Positions 8,426-15,506 of a stretch of DNA of 64,000 bases are shown one piece after another. The notes under the pieces are model-generated. The model did no database searches, was not told the origin of the DNA, and worked only from the letters and a program-made list of their open reading frames with translations. Made by a program: the position numbers and the translations under genes. The DNA is from Verrucomicrobiota bacterium (GTDB taxonomy: Bacteria > Verrucomicrobiota > Verrucomicrobiia > Opitutales > Opitutaceae): assembly GCA_014584295.1 (NCBI GenBank), contig JACTNC010000053.1:403560-467559 (forward strand). The letters run 5' to 3'. The stretch's first letter is position 1; each line of letters opens with the position of its first letter.

Positions 8426-9328
8426 ATGACCTTTCCTATCGTCGACACGCATCAGCACCTCTGGGATCCCTTCCGCTTCAGCTACTCCTGGATGAAGGAT
8501 TTGCCCTCGATCCGGAAACGAAGCATGATCGCCGAGTACCGGGAGGCGACGCAGGGGTTCAATATCATCCGGACTGTCTATGTGGACACCGACGTGGATG
8601 AGCAGGACCTCGCCGCCGAGGCAAAGGTCATCTTCGCCCTGGCAGACGAGCCATCCCATCGCATCGACGGTGCCGTCATGGGCGCCAGGATGGAAAAGGC
8701 AGATCCGCTCGCCCACCTGACTCCGTTTCTCACGCATCCCAAGCTCAAGGGCATCCGTCGTGTGCTTCACACCCAGCCCGACGATATTTTCCAGCAGCCC
8801 CAATTCATCGCGAACGTCCAGGCGCTGGCCGGTCTCAACCTCTCGTTTGACCTGTGCGTTCTCTCGCGCCAATTGCCGCTCGCGGTGACTCTCGTGCGCC
8901 AGTGTCCGAAAGTGACATTCATCCTGGATCACTGCGGGATCCCCGACATCAAGGGCGACGCCCTCGACCCTTGGCGGGCTCACATCGAAACCTTCGCGCG
9001 CGAATCCAATGTCACTTGCAAGATCAGCGGGATCGTCGCGTATGCTGATTCACATTCCTGGACCGCGGAAACCCTCCGTCCCTACTTTGACCACGTCATC
9101 ACCAGTTTTGGTTGGGATCGCGTGATGTGGGGTGGCGACTGGCCCGTCTGCACGATAACCTGCCCGTTGGCGGACTGGATTCACGCCGCTGTCAAGTTGA
9201 CTGCCTCAGCCGACGCCGATCAGCGCGATCGCCTGTTTCGCCGCAACGCCGAACGGATATACCGCCTTTGCCAACCTCGCAAAGCTGGCGCCACCGACCC
9301 GCTCCTTGAAGTCGTCCCCGATCGTTAG
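8426..9328 (+). CDS. Amidohydrolase family lactonase (fucono/rhamnono-lactonase-like)
   Basis: 300 residues of the COG3618 metal-dependent TIM-barrel hydrolase family. Visible motifs are the HxH-type VDTHQHLWDP at the N-terminus, KLKGIRRVLHTQPD, FILDHCGIPD (metal-binding His), CKISGIVAYAD, and VMWGGDWPVC (the Asp of the last strand). Members hydrolyse sugar lactones such as L-fucono-1,5-lactone or 2-pyrone-4,6-dicarboxylate. No dehydrogenase or aldonate dehydratase is adjacent, so the exact substrate is open. The stop codon lies inside the sequence GTTAGAC, just before attC-like DNA on the opposite strand. Confidence 0.8.
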   Translation: MTFPIVDTHQHLWDPFRFSYSWMKDLPSIRKRSMIAEYREATQGFNIIRTVYVDTDVDEQDLAAEAKVIFALADEPSHRIDGAVMGARMEKADPLAHLTPFLTHPKLKGIRRVLHTQPDDIFQQPQFIANVQALAGLNLSFDLCVLSRQLPLAVTLVRQCPKVTFILDHCGIPDIKGDALDPWRAHIETFARESNVTCKISGIVAYADSHSWTAETLRPYFDHVITSFGWDRVMWGGDWPVCTITCPLADWIHAAVKLTASADADQRDRLFRRNAERIYRLCQPRKAGATDPLLEVVPDR

Positions 9329-9350
9329 ACAGCGGATCGTGACAGCCGGT

Positions 9351-9376
9351 GGCGTTGGCTCTAGCGCCTTGTTAGC
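9351..9376 (-). other. attC-like half site at the end of a putative gene cassette
   Basis: On the minus strand the end of the next gene reads into GCTAACAAGGCGCTAGAGCC and on into AACGCC. Positions 9351-9373 match 10180-10202 of the larger attC-like site at 21 of 23 bases. TAACAAGGCGC followed by GAACGCC/CAACGCC is the usual start of integron attC recombination sites. The expected second half of the palindrome is not obvious here, so this may be a truncated or degenerate site. It overlaps the stop codon of the gene at 9361-10071, as in many cassettes. Confidence 0.45.
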
Positions 9377-10071
9377 TCTTTGTTCGTCAACGCTGCGAAT
9401 TTCTCCTCGATACCTTGCTCGATCCGCTGGCGTTTAATGTCGGCCTTTTTCTCCTTCAACATCGAAACAAGCTTTCCCATTCCATCAGCGAGATCTGTGT
9501 TCGCAGACTTCCACTCGCCCTTCTTCTTGAAGGTCACCCCGGGGTAAGACGCATCCATGTCCGGTATCTTCCGACCTTCCTTCTGCACCTTCTCGATGAT
9601 CTTCACGAGCTCATCTGGATCACCAAACGCGTAACCATTGATGTAGGGACCAACCAACTGATAAAACGCGTTCTGTGCCTGGAGTAGCTCGAAACCAGCG
9701 CTTCCGATGCTCCCCATCTGCGTCTGATCGATGAGCATTCCAAACTGACGCCCGCGATACTGCGCGGAATAAAACCAGTAAATGGATTCTTTGCGATAAC
9801 CAAAGTCATACAGCCTTATCGCGGCGACGTAGAGTTCGGGAAACGTAAGCCGGTCCCAGTCCTTCTGCATCGCGGCGATCGTCGCCAATACATCATCCTC
9901 CTTCACGGAGGCTAATCCTTTGCTGAAGCGTCCGACCTGAACCGCTGGCCCGTCCGCATTGTAGAATGGCGTAATGTAAGCGTCTATATGAGAGTAGTCG
10001 ATAGCGGGTTGTGCGGCGAGCGACAGGACCAGAGCACCCATGGCAAAGAGCAGGATAAGCGGTTCTTTCAT
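9361..10071 (-). CDS. Exported protein of unknown function, likely integron-cassette gene
   Basis: 236 residues with a signal peptide (LILLFAMGALVLSLAAQP, cleavage near residue 21). The mature part contains YITPFYNADGPAVQVGRF, LASVKEDDVLATIAAMQKDW, LYVAAIRLYDFGYRKESIYW, WFYSAQYRGRQF and a lysine-rich helical end (MLKEKKADIKRQRIEQGIEE). I do not recognise the family. The start lies eight bases after the GTTACC end of the attC-like site at 10079-10206, and the stop lies inside another attC-like sequence. That is the arrangement of an integron gene cassette. It is transcribed in the same direction as the next cassette-like gene. Confidence 0.65.
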   Translation of the reverse strand: MKEPLILLFAMGALVLSLAAQPAIDYSHIDAYITPFYNADGPAVQVGRFSKGLASVKEDDVLATIAAMQKDWDRLTFPELYVAAIRLYDFGYRKESIYWFYSAQYRGRQFGMLIDQTQMGSIGSAGFELLQAQNAFYQLVGPYINGYAFGDPDELVKIIEKVQKEGRKIPDMDASYPGVTFKKKGEWKSANTDLADGMGKLVSMLKEKKADIKRQRIEQGIEEKFAALTNKELTRR

Positions 10072-10078
10072 ATTTTAA

Positions 10079-10206
10079 GGTAACGTCAAAGATGAGCCAC
10101 GACGGTACTTGGCACGAGGCGTGCCTTTCGTGACAAGATCACTTCAAAAGCCATTTCTGTACGACCCGTGCCAAGTCCCGGCGTTCGCTCTCGCGCCTTG
10201 TTCGGC
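10079..10206 (-). other. attC-like integron recombination site between two minus-strand genes
   Basis: This 128-base segment folds as an imperfect palindrome. The inner arms, 10104-10118 (GGTACTTGGCACGAG) and 10165-10179 (CCCGTGCCAAGTCCC), are complementary at 13 of 15 positions. On the minus strand it starts with GCCGAACAAGGCGCGAGAGC and ends with GACGTTACC, resembling the R''/L'' and R' core sites of attC, though both cores deviate from the RYYYAAC/GTTRRRY consensus. It sits exactly between the stop of one gene and the start of the next. The left half is repeated near 9351-9373. Confidence 0.5.
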
Positions 10207-10228
10207 TTTTTTGCCGTCGCTCGCTCGT

Positions 10229-10669
10229 CTACTGCATGTATGCATCGAGGTGGATCTCGCCGATAGCCAGATTTGCGGTTCCAATCGCCCAGATTTGTCG
10301 CGTGTGGACCCAGGCGTACTTTTCTGCCGCCGTCGTCAGAATGACATTCTCACATAGGTCGGCGACAGGCTGTGTAACACGTAGCGTCGCCACTCCATCG
10401 GCTGACAGTGCAATCTTGTGACCGTCCTCCGTCTCAATTACTGCGTGGACGTCAAGATCCATGCGGCCGTCGGCGCGTATCTTGACGTAGTCGACACCGC
10501 TGACACGGCCAGTCAACCGCCCCATGGCTCGACCTTCAAACGCAACATCGATCCGGGCACCTTGCGGGGGAACTGGGGACCCACCTGAGATGATAGATTG
10601 AAGCGAAAGACCATATTCCGTCATTCCGGTTATCTTGAGGTCGTATTCGTATATTTTTTCGCCCTTCAT
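10229..10669 (-). CDS. DUF3237-like protein, likely integron-cassette gene
   Basis: 146 residues from the ATG at 10669, which is preceded by an AGGG ribosome-binding sequence; a longer in-frame start at 10795 adds an unconvincing basic leader. The pattern ARIDVAFEGRAMGRLTGRV, VDYVKIRADGRMDLDVHAVI, ALSADGVATLR and VWAIGT-type ending (RQIWAIGTANLAIGEIHLDAY) fits small beta-barrel proteins of the DUF3237 type. No catalytic residues are known for the family. It is the upstream member of the two-gene cassette-like array and is separated from the next gene by the attC-like site. Confidence 0.62.
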   Translation of the reverse strand: MKGEKIYEYDLKITGMTEYGLSLQSIISGGSPVPPQGARIDVAFEGRAMGRLTGRVSGVDYVKIRADGRMDLDVHAVIETEDGHKIALSADGVATLRVTQPVADLCENVILTTAAEKYAWVHTRQIWAIGTANLAIGEIHLDAYMQ

Positions 10670-11001
10670 GGTGAACCCTATTTTCTCGCTTTGATTTGCT
10701 GGTTTCATCCGTCGCGAGAAGCGGGCGGCCAGCAGTTTGTTTTGCCGAACAGTGTAATTGAGACCAACTGACTTAAGCTTTTGCATGCATCGCATGCGAG
10801 ACTACAATCCACGATTTTATTCCTAACTGTTTTATCGATAATTAGTTATAAAATATAAAATCCAGAAATGCTGCAGCCATCTTCGTGCAAAGGCCCAACC
10901 CATGCTCCTGAATGTTCGCAAAAGCTCAAGCCAGTACAGCTTTCGCTTTTGGAGCCTCAAATGCCCTCATTTGGAGTGTAATCATAACATCGGTTCGATC
11001 C
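10670..11001. other. AT-rich intergenic region upstream of the cassette-like genes
   Basis: This segment has no supported gene. Positions 10811-10862 are very AT-rich, unlike the rest of the window, and could hold the promoter of the minus-strand cassette genes. A GTTAGG core is present on the minus strand near 10822-10827, but no palindromic partner is visible. The low GC content agrees with recent acquisition of this block. Confidence 0.4.
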
Positions 11002-11041
11002 GGAGAGATAGCTAACACTCTATCCAGAGTGATAGGTGACA
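11002..11041 (+). repeat. Tandem GATAG-type repeats at the edge of an IS481 remnant
   Basis: Two 16-base direct repeats, GGAGAGATAGCTAACA (11002-11017) and AGAGTGATAGGTGACA (11026-11041), match at 12 positions. They overlap a perfect palindrome CACTCT-ATCC-AGAGTG (11016-11031). Sequences of this type (TGT(T/C)A(G/C)CTATC on the other strand) occur at ends of IS481-like elements, which fits the transposase fragment that follows. Confidence 0.4.
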
Positions 11042-11053
11042 CATCTGGCAGGG

Positions 11054-11164
11054 ATGCCGTGGAAGAATGTCACTCAGATGGAAGAGATCATTCGTTTTGG
11101 GAGTCTGGCGCAGACTGATCCATTCACGAACACGGAACTGTGTGAGCAATCCAAAGTCAGCCGG
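11054..11164 (+). pseudogene. IS481-family transposase, N-terminal fragment
   Basis: The reading MPWKNVTQMEEIIRFGSLAQ continuing to TNTELCEQSKVSR matches the N-terminal helix-turn-helix of IS481-type transposases, which start MPWK and carry an LCE.(F)GISR recognition helix. After about 11164 the frame continues into sequence with no transposase character. The DDE catalytic domain is absent. This is a small relic, not an active element. Confidence 0.6.
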
Positions 11165-11260
11165 ACACCGCCACCTGCCTCGAACAAAATCCATGTGGGC
11201 AAGAGGTTGCCAGGGGGCCTTAACACCGGACATGAACCTTGTCCAGAATAGGGTGTCTGC

Positions 11261-11533
11261 ATGACAAACGTCTCCCATACCGAAGCCCAGGAAAAGCTGG
11301 CCTCCTTTTGGGATGCAACCATTTCCACCCGTGAGCCCATCGTGCTGGAGAGGCGGGGTCATGAATCCGTGATCATGCTGCCTCTGGACGAATGGCGCGG
11401 CATCGTGGAAACGGCTCACCTTCTGCGGTCTCCCGCCAATGCCAGACATCTGCTCGGTGCCCTCCGGCGCTTAGAATCCGGCAAGGGGCTGAAACTGACG
11501 CCGAAGCAACTGGCTTCTCGGGTCAAGGCATGA
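11261..11533 (+). CDS. Phd/YefM-family antitoxin
   Basis: 90 residues. The N-terminus (SHTEAQEKLASFWDATISTREPIVLERRGHESVIMLPLDEWRGI) follows the Phd/YefM pattern: a short N-terminal strand-helix, a strand with RRG, and the conserved VIMLPLDEWRGI that ends the dimer and DNA-binding domain. The C-terminal half (HLLRSPANARHLLGALRRLESG) is the toxin-binding helix. The stop codon overlaps the toxin start as ATGA at 11530-11533. It should repress its own promoter with the YoeB toxin. Confidence 0.87.
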   Translation: MTNVSHTEAQEKLASFWDATISTREPIVLERRGHESVIMLPLDEWRGIVETAHLLRSPANARHLLGALRRLESGKGLKLTPKQLASRVKA

Positions 11534-11802
11534 GTCAAACGGCCCGCGTGCTGGTTTTTGACTGGGACTTCCTGGCAGACTTGGCGCATTGGGTGGCTTC
11601 GGATTGCAAGGTTGCGTTGAGGATCCTCCAGCTTGTCGAAGCCGTTCATCGCGATCCTTTCAGCGGTCTGGGTAAACCCGAGCCCTTGCACGACCTCGGC
11701 TCAGGTGTCTGGTCGCGTCGTATCACCCAGGAGCACCGTCTGGTCTATATCGTGAAAGAGGACCGCCTCCTTTTCGCACAGGCACGCTATCACTATGCGT
11801 GA
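11530..11802 (+). CDS. yoeB: YoeB-family mRNA interferase toxin
   Basis: 90 residues, slightly longer than E. coli YoeB (84). The C-terminal half is highly characteristic: DPFSGLGKPEPLHDLGSGVW, SRRITQEHRLVYIV and ARYHYA. It holds the catalytic Glu, Arg, His and C-terminal His-Tyr of the family. YoeB binds the ribosomal A site and cuts translated mRNA. The ATG at 11530 overlaps the antitoxin stop; the frame is open further upstream, but that part duplicates the antitoxin coding region. The module looks intact. Confidence 0.92.
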   Translation: MSQTARVLVFDWDFLADLAHWVASDCKVALRILQLVEAVHRDPFSGLGKPEPLHDLGSGVWSRRITQEHRLVYIVKEDRLLFAQARYHYA

Positions 11803-12129
11803 ATCACGAAACTGGGCTTTTACTCGAGGTCGGGAATGATTCTCGGTCCTCAGCCGCGCCCGCCGGGTCTTTCCCAATTGGTCCGGCGCGGCTGCGATGG
11901 ATCTGCGACCATGCAAGGAGAGATACGAAGGGTGCGCCGCTTTCGCTCGGTCGGCGTAATTGGACCAGTCCGAGTTTCACAGGTCGATCAGCACGAGCTG
12001 CGCCTTTCTCCAGGACTGAGGCTCTGCAAGAAGTTGGACATCACATCGTTGCCACAGAGGCGCCCTGCCCCGGATTTCGATGGATTTTCCCCTTGTCCGG
12101 TGCCGCGGTGACCGGCACAAGGAAGCCTC
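11803..12129. other. Intergenic leader before pyrR
   Basis: This 327-base region has no supported gene, although a plus-strand reading crosses it. A perfect 10-base inverted repeat, CAGCCGCGCC (11851-11860) and GGCGCGGCTG (11885-11894), with a 24-base loop lies just after yoeB. No T-run follows, so it is not a classical terminator. I looked for PyrR-binding and attenuator elements of the Bacillus type and did not find a convincing one. The pyr promoter should lie in this region. Confidence 0.45.
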
Positions 12130-12666
12130 GTGTGCGCCGCGCAATCACTCACCGCCGCAGAAATTCATGCCGCCGTCGACCGGCTGGTTCGGGCCATTTC
12201 CGAGCGGCACCGCGGTGAGAACAAGGTCATCCTGCTTGGAATCGCCAACGGCGGCGTCACCTTGGCCCGCCGACTCGGTGCCCGTCTCAACTGGAAACAC
12301 GTCGGCACTCTCGACATCTCCTTCCATCGCGACGACATCGGGCGCAATCCCATCCCCAAGGAATTTGCACCGACCATCATTCCCGCCGACGTCAACGGCG
12401 CGGTCGTTCTCCTGGTCGACGATGTGCTCTTCTCCGGGCGCACCGTAAAGGCGGCCTTGGATGAACTCTTCGATCACGGACGCCCGGCTCGGGTTGAACT
12501 CGCCGTGTTGATCGACCGCGGCAGTCGCAAGCTTCCCATCGCGGCGGACTTCGTCGGGCTAAGCCTCCACGTCGGTGACGAAGAAAAGATCAATGTGATC
12601 CTCGACCCCGCGCGCCCGGCCAATGACGCGGTTCACATCACGGCAAAAAAGCCGGACGCACGTTAG
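12130..12666 (+). CDS. pyrR: PyrR: pyrimidine operon regulator / uracil phosphoribosyltransferase
   Basis: 178 residues, the usual size. The PRPP-binding loop VVLLVDDVLFSGRTVKAALD is clear, with LLGIANGGVTLARRL and LDISFHRDDIGRNP before it and VELAVLIDRGSRKLPIAADFVG after it, all as in PyrR. The protein converts uracil and PRPP to UMP and in many bacteria binds pyr mRNA. It starts with GTG at 12130. It heads pyrR-pyrB-pyrC with spacings of 12 and 16 bases. RNA-binding attenuation in this organism is an inference. Confidence 0.92.
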   Translation: MCAAQSLTAAEIHAAVDRLVRAISERHRGENKVILLGIANGGVTLARRLGARLNWKHVGTLDISFHRDDIGRNPIPKEFAPTIIPADVNGAVVLLVDDVLFSGRTVKAALDELFDHGRPARVELAVLIDRGSRKLPIAADFVGLSLHVGDEEKINVILDPARPANDAVHITAKKPDAR

Positions 12667-12678
12667 CCCATTCCTTTC

Positions 12679-13623
12679 ATGCCCTGGACCCGCCGCCACC
12701 TGATCACGCTCGAAGAGCTGAGCCTCGCCGAAATCGAGCAAATCCATGCGACTGCAACGGCTTTCAAGAAAATCCTCCAGCGCAGCGTCAAGCGGGTCCC
12801 CGCCCTGCGCGGCAAGACAATCGTCAACCTGTTCCTCGAGCCCAGCACCCGCACCCGAATGGCATTTGACATGGCCGCCAAGCGCCTGAGCGCGGACGTG
12901 ATTTCGCTCGACGGCGCGAGTTCCTCCACAACCAAGGGCGAAACGCTGCGCGACACCGCACAGAACATTCAGGCGCTGAACGCCGACATGATTGTCCTGC
13001 GGCACGCCGCATCCGGCTCGCCGCTCTACCTTTCGCGCATTCTCGACATCCCGGTCATCAACGCCGGCGACGGAGCCCACGAACATCCGACGCAGGGCCT
13101 GCTCGACACGTTCACCATGAAGGAGCACCTCGGCAGCCTCAAGGGCCGCAAGGTCGTGATCCTGGGAGACATCCTCTTCAGCCGTGTCGCGCGCTCCAAC
13201 ATCCATGCCCTCGCAAAAATGGGCGCCGCCGTCACCCTCTGCGGTCCCTCCACGCTGGTGCCGCATTGGTTCTCGCATCTCGGTGTCCAGGTCTCCCACG
13301 ACCTCAAGTCCGCCCTCGCCGATGCCGAGGTTGTCATGCTTCTGCGGATACAGCACGAACGCCAGTCCTCCGGTCATTTTCCTTCGATCGGCGAATACAC
13401 GAGCAGCTTTGGCCTGAACAAGACCCGCGCATCCTGGCTGCATCCCAAGGCCATCGTCATGCACCCGGGTCCGATCAACCGCGGGGTGGAAATTGACAGC
13501 GATCTCGCCGACGGCGAACGCAGCGTCATCCTCCAACAGGTCACCAACGGCATCGCCGTGCGCATGGCCGTGCTCTTCCTGTGTGCCGGCGGCCAGCCGG
13601 AATCCGTCATGAGCAGCGACTGA
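12679..13623 (+). CDS. pyrB: Aspartate carbamoyltransferase catalytic subunit
   Basis: 314 residues. It makes carbamoyl-aspartate, the first committed step of de novo pyrimidine synthesis. The carbamoyl-phosphate site PSTRTRMAFDMAAKRL is near residues 55-70, followed by SSTTKGETLRDTA (the Ser-Lys loop), DMIVLRHAASG, NAGDGAHEHPTQGLLDTFTM (the HPTQ motif), VVILGDILFSRVARSN, and MHPGPINRGVEI near the end. The regulatory chain gene pyrI is not seen nearby, so it probably belongs to the class without PyrI or with a dihydroorotase partner. Middle gene of pyrRBC. Confidence 0.96.
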   Translation: MPWTRRHLITLEELSLAEIEQIHATATAFKKILQRSVKRVPALRGKTIVNLFLEPSTRTRMAFDMAAKRLSADVISLDGASSSTTKGETLRDTAQNIQALNADMIVLRHAASGSPLYLSRILDIPVINAGDGAHEHPTQGLLDTFTMKEHLGSLKGRKVVILGDILFSRVARSNIHALAKMGAAVTLCGPSTLVPHWFSHLGVQVSHDLKSALADAEVVMLLRIQHERQSSGHFPSIGEYTSSFGLNKTRASWLHPKAIVMHPGPINRGVEIDSDLADGERSVILQQVTNGIAVRMAVLFLCAGGQPESVMSSD

Positions 13624-13639
13624 ACGACCGACTCTTTCC

Positions 13640-14938
13640 ATGCCAGCCCTCTGGATTCAAAACGCCCGCGTCATTGATCCCGCCTCCAAGCGCGATTCCA
13701 TCGGCGACTTGTTTGCCGAAAATGGCGTCATCGTCGGTTCCCTCTCTTCAACGGCACGAAAGCGTGCGCGCAGGATTGACGGCACGGGACTCGTCGCCTG
13801 CCCCGGTCTGGTCGACATTCATGTCCACTTCCGCGAACCCGGCCAAACCCACAAGGAAACCATCGCAACCGGATCACGTGCCGCTGCGGCGGGTGGATTC
13901 ACCACCGTGGTCTGCATGCCCAACACATCGCCGCCGGCCGACAACGCCGGGACGATCCAGTTCATCAAGGATGCCGTCGCACGCGACGCGGTGATCAAGG
14001 TCTACCCGACAGGCTGCATCACCTCGGGAATGAAGGGGCAGGCGCTCGCGCCGATCGGATCGCTCAAGCGTGCCGGTGTCGTCGCCATCACCGATGACGG
14101 CGACTGCGTGCAATCGAATGAACTGATGCGGCGCGCCCTTGAGTACGCAAAGATGTTCGGCCTCCCCATCATGGACCATTGTCAGGACGCCTCCATGACG
14201 CAAGGCGCCGTCATGAACGAAGGGGCGGTCTCCACCCGACTGGGATTGCGCGGTTGGCCGAACGCGGCGGAGGACCTGATCGTCGCGCGCAACGCCATCC
14301 TCTCGGAATACACCGGCGCCCATGTGCACATGCAGCACATCTCTTCCCGTTTCTCCGTCGACATTCTCCGCCGCGCGAAAGCCCGCGGAGTAAGGGTCAC
14401 GGCAGAGGCGACACCCCATCATTTTGCACTCACCGACGAGGCACTCACCGGCTACGATACCCATTTCAAGATGAATCCCCCGCTGCGAACGGAGGAGGAT
14501 CGCCGCGCCCTGATCGCCGGTCTTCGTGACGGCACGCTCGACTGCATCGCCACGGATCACGCGCCGCACACCGACTACGAAAAGGACAAGGAGTTCGATT
14601 ACGCACCGAACGGCATCCTCGGCCTGGAAACCGCGCTGCCCGTCTCACTGGAAATCCTGGTGAGACAGAACAAATTCAAGCTGCCATTCGTCATCGATCT
14701 GCTCACCCGAAAACCGGCCGGAATTCTCGGTCTGTCGGCCGGAACGCTCGCCGAAGGCACCGCTGCGGATATCTGTCTTTTCGATCCGGATGAAAGCTGG
14801 CGCTACGACGCCAAGGCGGGTTTCAGCAAGTCGAGCAATTCACCGTGGAGTGGCGAAACCCTGCGCGGCCGCATCCGTTTCACCGTCGTCAACGGCAACG
14901 TCGTCCACGAATTGAAAACCCCGTCCGTTCGGAAGTAG
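13640..14938 (+). CDS. pyrC: Dihydroorotase
   Basis: 432 residues of the class I dihydroorotase type. It closes carbamoyl-aspartate to dihydroorotate. Metal-binding motifs are visible: DIHVHFREPGQTHKE (HxH plus Arg), a lysine after PTGCI/TSGMKGQ, MDHCQDASM (His), VHMQHIS (His), TDHAPH (Asp), and KPAGILGL near the end. It follows pyrB by 16 bases and is the last gene of the operon; the next gene is convergent 13 bases away. All key residues appear intact, so it should be active rather than a PyrC' homologue. Confidence 0.95.
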   Translation: MPALWIQNARVIDPASKRDSIGDLFAENGVIVGSLSSTARKRARRIDGTGLVACPGLVDIHVHFREPGQTHKETIATGSRAAAAGGFTTVVCMPNTSPPADNAGTIQFIKDAVARDAVIKVYPTGCITSGMKGQALAPIGSLKRAGVVAITDDGDCVQSNELMRRALEYAKMFGLPIMDHCQDASMTQGAVMNEGAVSTRLGLRGWPNAAEDLIVARNAILSEYTGAHVHMQHISSRFSVDILRRAKARGVRVTAEATPHHFALTDEALTGYDTHFKMNPPLRTEEDRRALIAGLRDGTLDCIATDHAPHTDYEKDKEFDYAPNGILGLETALPVSLEILVRQNKFKLPFVIDLLTRKPAGILGLSAGTLAEGTAADICLFDPDESWRYDAKAGFSKSSNSPWSGETLRGRIRFTVVNGNVVHELKTPSVRK

Positions 14939-14951
14939 CGGCCCCTTTGGA

Positions 14952-15506
14952 TCAGGTCGCCCACGCCTTGGTCGTTGCATCCGCGGGAACGCTGCCGTGG
15001 TAGGTTCCTGGGACAGGGTCGTATCGCAATGCTTGGGTCGCGCCGGGCTCAGAAGTGAAATAGCCCGTCAGCACGAGGCGTTTCACCACCTTGAATCCGT
15101 TCGCCCAACCTGTCCCAACGGCAGCGATTTTCACGCGACGCTCAAATTTAACCAGTAGCTTCTCCCGTTCTTCTGCGCCGATTTGAACAAAGCGTGCCCT
15201 ATCATTCAATCCGATGTGCCTCTCAAACTCCGAAAGGAATGATCGCACGTCGTCGGAATCGGTCGGCGGATGACACTCGGTGAGCATCATCACGACAAAC
15301 CTGCCGATGTGAATCGCCCCGGCTCCCGGCGAACCGGGCGTGGCAGGCAGGATCGTGTCGCCGATCGCGGTGAGTTGCACCACATCACTCTCCTTCCAGC
15401 CCTCAATCTCCCGCAGCGCCGCCCACGACGGGATCGGCAAAGAGCGCCAGATCAGAAGGGCTCCCGCCGCATGTCCAAATTGACGAAGGGCTTCGCGTCG
15501 ATTCAC
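14952..15506 (-). CDS. Gluconate 2-dehydrogenase subunit 3-like protein
   Basis: 184 residues from a GTG start at 15506 that overlaps the TGA stop of the upstream GMC oxidoreductase as GTGA. The N-terminus NRREALRQFGHAAGALLIW looks like a Tat-type signal, as is usual for this family. The body has LTAIGDTILPATPGSPGAGA, the hallmark of gluconate 2-dehydrogenase subunit 3 proteins, and a C-terminal GWANGFKVVKRLVLTGYFTSEPGATQ. It is thought to assist export or maturation of the flavoprotein partner. The overlap supports co-translation with that partner. Confidence 0.85.
   Translation of the reverse strand: MNRREALRQFGHAAGALLIWRSLPIPSWAALREIEGWKESDVVQLTAIGDTILPATPGSPGAGAIHIGRFVVMMLTECHPPTDSDDVRSFLSEFERHIGLNDRARFVQIGAEEREKLLVKFERRVKIAAVGTGWANGFKVVKRLVLTGYFTSEPGATQALRYDPVPGTYHGSVPADATTKAWAT

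Noticed and set aside
9324..9330. GTTAGAC at the amidohydrolase stop as a second attC core
   Set aside because: The orientation and spacing do not fit the attC-like half site at 9351-9376, so it may be chance.
11803..12129. PyrR-binding attenuator
   Set aside because: No clear PyrR binding-loop sequence and no terminator hairpin with T-run were visible.
11799..12218. 139-residue plus-strand reading between yoeB and pyrR
   Set aside because: Basic, low-conservation translation that overlaps the start of pyrR in another frame.
12559..13641. 360-residue minus-strand reading opposite pyrB
   Set aside because: It is antisense to a clear aspartate carbamoyltransferase; the long frame follows from GC-rich codon bias of pyrB.
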